64,000 nucleotides of DNA from PWQG01 sp040882255 (lineage in GTDB: Bacteria; Pseudomonadota; Gammaproteobacteria; Pseudomonadales; Pseudohongiellaceae), in assembly GCA_040882255.1 (NCBI GenBank), contig JBBEBP010000016.1, forward strand, positions 62,001-126,000. Reading direction: 5' to 3'. Below the pieces are notes generated by a model, which did not search any database, was not told the origin of the DNA, and was given only the letters and a program-made list of their open reading frames with translations. A program made the position numbers and the translations under genes. This document shows, one piece after another, positions 61,037 to 64,000 of this stretch (within the stretch, counting starts at the first letter, position 1; every line of letters begins with the position of its first letter).

Positions 61037-62197
61037 ATGACTACTATTTCTGGCCGGGCCCTGCTTTTATCCGCCTATGATGCCTACAGTCACCGGCAAT
61101 GGCACAACACCGTGACCGCCATGTTTCCGGACATCGAATGGACCCGGCTGACCCTGCCGCCCCGCCATTTCCGATGGCGTTTGCGTGGCAACAGTCTGAG
61201 CTGGGCATTTAAGCACCGCAAGGAACTGACTGACAACTACGACTTCCTGCTCTGCACCTCCATGACGGACCTTTCTGCCTTGCGGGGGTTCGTCCCCGAA
61301 CTGGCCCGACTGCCCACGGCTGTGTACTTCCATGAGAACCAGTTTGCCTATCCGGAGCGCCAGCAGCAGGTACGCAGTGTGGAACCACAGATCCTCAATC
61401 TCTACACCGCGCTGTGTGCCGATGAGCTGGTATTCAACAGTCATTTCAATCACCAGAGCTTCCTGCAGGGGGTCGCCGACCTGCTGAACAGGATGCCGGA
61501 CGCCGTGCCGCCGGACCTGACCAGACGACTGGAAAAGACCAGTATCATCCCGGTACCCCTGCCGGACACGCTCTACGAGGGAAGCCGCCGGGGCCCCGGT
61601 CCTCCGGCACATGATCACAGACCCCTCACCCTGGTCTGGAACCATCGCTGGGAATACGACAAGGGGCCCGAACGACTGCTGTCACTGGTGCGTCGACTGA
61701 TCGATGCCCGGCTGATCTTCCGTCTGCACCTGGTGGGCCAGCAGTTCAGGCAGCAGCCACCGGCCTTCGATACAATAATCCGTCTGCTCGACGGACACTA
61801 TCGTGATCATGGGTTGACTGCCGGCCATTGTGGCTTCATCGAGGATCGCGAACAGTACCTTGCGCTGCTGGATGACTCGGACATCGTGCTGTCGACAGCC
61901 GACCATGACTTCCAGGGCCTGTCCGTGCTGGAGGGCGTCGTCCGTGGCTGCACACCGTTGGCCCCGGCGCGCCTGGTGTACCCGGAATACCTTGCCCCCG
62001 ACTGTCTGTATGGCGGGGACGGGAGTATCGAGAAGGAGTCGGAACAGGCAGCGCTGCGGATTCTGGACTGGGAGCCGCTCCGCCGTGCAGGCCGGCCTCT
62101 CCCCGACCCCCGACTGCCGGATTTCCGGGCCAGCCACTTGACAGTCCAGTACCGGAAACTGCTGGAACGCTTGAGCTGTACGGCAGGAATCCGGTAA
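61037..62197 (+). CDS. DUF3524 glycosyltransferase (tRNA-queuosine mannosyltransferase-like)
   Basis: The 386-aa protein has the DUF3524 N-terminal signature LLLSAYDAYSHRQWHN and YFHENQFAYP, followed by a GT-B-type C-terminal domain (LVWNHRWEYDKGPERLL, VLSTADHDFQGLSVLEG). Eukaryotic members (GTDC1/QTMAN) attach mannose to queuosine in tRNA-Asp. By homology this bacterial protein may glycosylate queuosine or another tRNA base; that is inference. Cytoplasmic, no signal. Ribosome site is weak. Confidence 0.85.
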   Translation: MTTISGRALLLSAYDAYSHRQWHNTVTAMFPDIEWTRLTLPPRHFRWRLRGNSLSWAFKHRKELTDNYDFLLCTSMTDLSALRGFVPELARLPTAVYFHENQFAYPERQQQVRSVEPQILNLYTALCADELVFNSHFNHQSFLQGVADLLNRMPDAVPPDLTRRLEKTSIIPVPLPDTLYEGSRRGPGPPAHDHRPLTLVWNHRWEYDKGPERLLSLVRRLIDARLIFRLHLVGQQFRQQPPAFDTIIRLLDGHYRDHGLTAGHCGFIEDREQYLALLDDSDIVLSTADHDFQGLSVLEGVVRGCTPLAPARLVYPEYLAPDCLYGGDGSIEKESEQAALRILDWEPLRRAGRPLPDPRLPDFRASHLTVQYRKLLERLSCTAGIR

Positions 62198-62278
62198 TCT
62201 CCTGATCGGACCTCCAGGGATACTCCGGGTCCTTGACGGAATCGCCGACCTCCAGTCCCGTTGTACAGGAACCACCTC

Positions 62279-63352
62279 ATGTTCATCCGACCGATCCGAA
62301 ATGAATACCGCACGATTCTGCGAATGACTGCCTGCCTGCTACTGGGCGCCCTTTTCCTGTCCACGCCAGCCAGCGCACAGGACGACGAGGCATCCAGCGA
62401 GGAATTCCGGGCTTTCCTCGAGGAACTGCGCAGTGAAGCACTGGAGCAGGGTATCAGCGAATCTACCCTGGACGCGGTTTTACCGGGCATACGTCAGCAT
62501 CGCCGGGCCGTGGAAGCCGACCGTTCACAGGCCGAGTTCGTGCAGACGTATGCGGACTACCTGGAGCGGGTCAGCCCCGCGCGGGTCCGCGCCGGCCGTG
62601 AGCTGATGGACGAGCATGGCCGTATGATCCGGGATGTGGCGGCGAATTATGATGTGCAGCCCCGCTTCATCGTGTCCATCCTGGGGCTGGAGAGCAACTA
62701 TGGCTCTTTCCCGATCACCGAGCCGCTGTTCGATGTCGTTGCCACCCTGGCCTTCGACAGGCGCCGCAGCGCCCAGTTCCGGCGCGAGTTCATGGCCGCC
62801 CTGGAAATTGTCGATGCCGGCTATGCCACCCCGGAGATGATGAAAAGTTCCTGGGCCGGCGCGCTGGGTGCTCCCCAGTTCACACCCAGCAGCTTTCTTG
62901 CGCTGGCCGTGGACCATGACAACGACGGCCACATCAACCTGTGGGAGGTGGGACCCGACGTGATCGCCTCGGTAGCCAATTACCTGCGCAATACCGGGTG
63001 GCGCGATGATCAGACATGGGGGCGCGTGGTCAGCCTGCCGCCAGGCGGTGAACAGTCGCTTCCCGCTCCACAGGATGCCGGAATGCAGCCTGATCCGGCC
63101 TGCCGCCGCTACACGACCATGGGTGCCTGGCGGGGACTGAACGACTGGCAGGAGCTCGGCGTGCGCCGCGAGGATGGCACTGCGCTGCCCACGCGCAACC
63201 TGCCGGCGGCCTTGATAGTCGGCGACGAAGGAGATGACAAGGGCTATCTGGTATACCGCAATTTCTGCTCGATCATGCGCTACAATCCGGCGTTCCGCTA
63301 CGCGCTGGCGGTCGGCCTGTTGTCGGACCGGATTGCGGATATCCGCGACTGA
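62279..63352 (+). CDS. mltB: Lytic murein transglycosylase, MltB family
   Basis: The 357-aa protein has a signal peptide ending PASAQ and an SLT_2 domain with catalytic Glu138 in ILGLESNYGSFP, AGALGAPQFTPSSFL and DNDGHINLWEVGPD, as in MltB. A C-terminal domain follows (about 270-357), including YRNFCSIMRYNPAFRYAL. It cleaves peptidoglycan glycan strands, giving anhydro ends, in the periplasm. No lipobox is seen, so it is a soluble form. The start at 62279 follows AGGAACC. A LysM gene is convergent. Confidence 0.93.
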   Translation: MFIRPIRNEYRTILRMTACLLLGALFLSTPASAQDDEASSEEFRAFLEELRSEALEQGISESTLDAVLPGIRQHRRAVEADRSQAEFVQTYADYLERVSPARVRAGRELMDEHGRMIRDVAANYDVQPRFIVSILGLESNYGSFPITEPLFDVVATLAFDRRRSAQFRREFMAALEIVDAGYATPEMMKSSWAGALGAPQFTPSSFLALAVDHDNDGHINLWEVGPDVIASVANYLRNTGWRDDQTWGRVVSLPPGGEQSLPAPQDAGMQPDPACRRYTTMGAWRGLNDWQELGVRREDGTALPTRNLPAALIVGDEGDDKGYLVYRNFCSIMRYNPAFRYALAVGLLSDRIADIRD

Positions 63353-64000
63353 TCAGGCGCCTTCAGCGGCGGACACCACCGGGAACACGACGGTGTCACC
63401 GACCCGGACCTGGCGGAAATCGAGATCCGGGTTGTACTGCCGGAGTAACCACAGCGGAACGCTGTAACGCTGCCGGGCGATCCGTGCGATATTGTCATTG
63501 GGCGCGATGCGATACTCGTCCACATCCTGGATGCGGTAGTTACGGAAAAAGTTCTCCTGTTGCGCGATGTGGTACTGACGGCGGCGTAGCTCGAACTCCT
63601 CCGCACTGACCTGGCTGAAATCCAGCCGCAACCGGTCACCAACGATCACCGGCTGATTGAAAGCCAGTCCATTGAGGTTGCGAAGCGACTGGGTACGGAT
63701 GTCCAGCCAGTCCGCATAATGCCCCAGGGTTTCGGAAGCCTGGATCTCTATCATGTTGCTTCCGTTGACCGAATAATCGGATGGATCGGCAGCCAGCTGC
63801 TCGCTGCTCAGTGCCACCTGCTCGGTCACCGTGGGCGGGGTTTCCTGCGCCGGCGTAGCGGCGGCGAGCTCGCTGACACCAGGCTCCTCTCCGGCCTGCG
63901 TGGCGGCCACGGCGGCAGCCTCATCGTCCTGCTCACCATCAGCCACGCGGCGACCCGGAACTTCCTCCGGCTCATCGCCGGCAGGCAGACGCAATGTCTC
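63353..64000 (-). CDS. LysM-domain protein, 5' end outside the window
   Basis: The frame is open to the right edge, so this is the C-terminal 215 residues of a longer protein. An acidic Ala/Glu-rich linker is followed by two LysM-like segments (MIEIQASETLGHYADWLDI and YRIAPNDNIARIARQRYSVP). LysM binds peptidoglycan. The layout resembles the C-terminus of MltD-like transglycosylases, but the catalytic part, if present, is out of view. It converges with the mltB gene and ends next to its stop codon. Confidence 0.8.
   Translation of the reverse strand, partial: ETLRLPAGDEPEEVPGRRVADGEQDDEAAAVAATQAGEEPGVSELAAATPAQETPPTVTEQVALSSEQLAADPSDYSVNGSNMIEIQASETLGHYADWLDIRTQSLRNLNGLAFNQPVIVGDRLRLDFSQVSAEEFELRRRQYHIAQQENFFRNYRIQDVDEYRIAPNDNIARIARQRYSVPLWLLRQYNPDLDFRQVRVGDTVVFPVVSAAEGA

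Noticed and set aside
1..64000. tRNA genes, rRNA, CRISPR arrays, insertion sequences, prophage
   Set aside because: No tRNA-like T-loop context outside genes, no regularly spaced repeats and no transposase or integrase protein were seen.

Overview
The window looks like chromosome of a GC-rich, probably marine Gammaproteobacterium. The best taxonomic evidence is the co-transcribed block ribF-ileS-fkpB-ispH (29375 to 24052, minus strand), an arrangement typical of Gamma- and Betaproteobacteria. RegB/RegA redox regulators, two TonB-dependent receptors, many signal peptides and a secreted protein family built around PDLxGxW fit an outer-membrane-bearing heterotroph. I cannot place it below class. 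I see no rRNA, tRNA, CRISPR array, transposase or phage gene; coding is dense and mostly in short operons.

Layout. 1-13.9 kb: a cut-off membrane protein, a hydrolase/OsmC fusion, a methyltransferase, a LysE exporter, a radical SAM enzyme preceded by two strong inverted repeats, a TonB receptor with a BNR-repeat/thioredoxin fusion partner, a Tat-exported class V aminotransferase facing a penicillin-acylase lipoprotein, and a CNNM-type CBS protein. 14-24 kb: an esterase, three paralogues of an uncharacterised secreted family (14.6, 21.3 and 22.2 kb), a repeat-bearing intergenic gap, an M19 dipeptidase lipoprotein, a MATE exporter, a BCCT transporter with a UspA protein, and a thioredoxin-like protein coupled to a tiny lipoprotein. 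24-29.4 kb: the isoprenoid/translation/flavin block, which lacks the lspA gene usually found between ileS and fkpB. 29.5-44.1 kb: small membrane proteins, an esterase, a P-II protein without amtB, an outer-membrane barrel protein, a BlaR1-like peptidase/BlaI pair divergent from a TonB receptor, a VNG-repeat exported protein, RegB/RegA, and a two-gene RND efflux pump. 58.6-44.1 kb (minus strand): an eight-gene MoxR/vWA operon. 58.7-64 kb: Nudix hydrolase, acyl-CoA-synthetase-like ligase, a divergent DUF3524/QTMAN-like glycosyltransferase, a MltB-type lytic transglycosylase and a cut-off LysM protein.

The strongest candidate for an under-described system is the 14.5 kb operon at 44115-58587. 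In transcription order it encodes a very large glutamine-rich DUF4175 membrane protein, a vWA/glutamine-amidotransferase-like membrane protein, a caspase-like protein whose catalytic Cys appears replaced by Ser, a TPR protein with an HExxH peptidase domain, a DUF4159 protein, a MoxR AAA+ ATPase, a DUF58 protein and a BatA-like protein. Genes overlap or are spaced by at most 36 bp, so they probably form one functional unit spanning cytoplasm and periplasm. A plausible reading, which is inference, is a MoxR-driven envelope assembly or quality-control machine acting through vWA metal sites.
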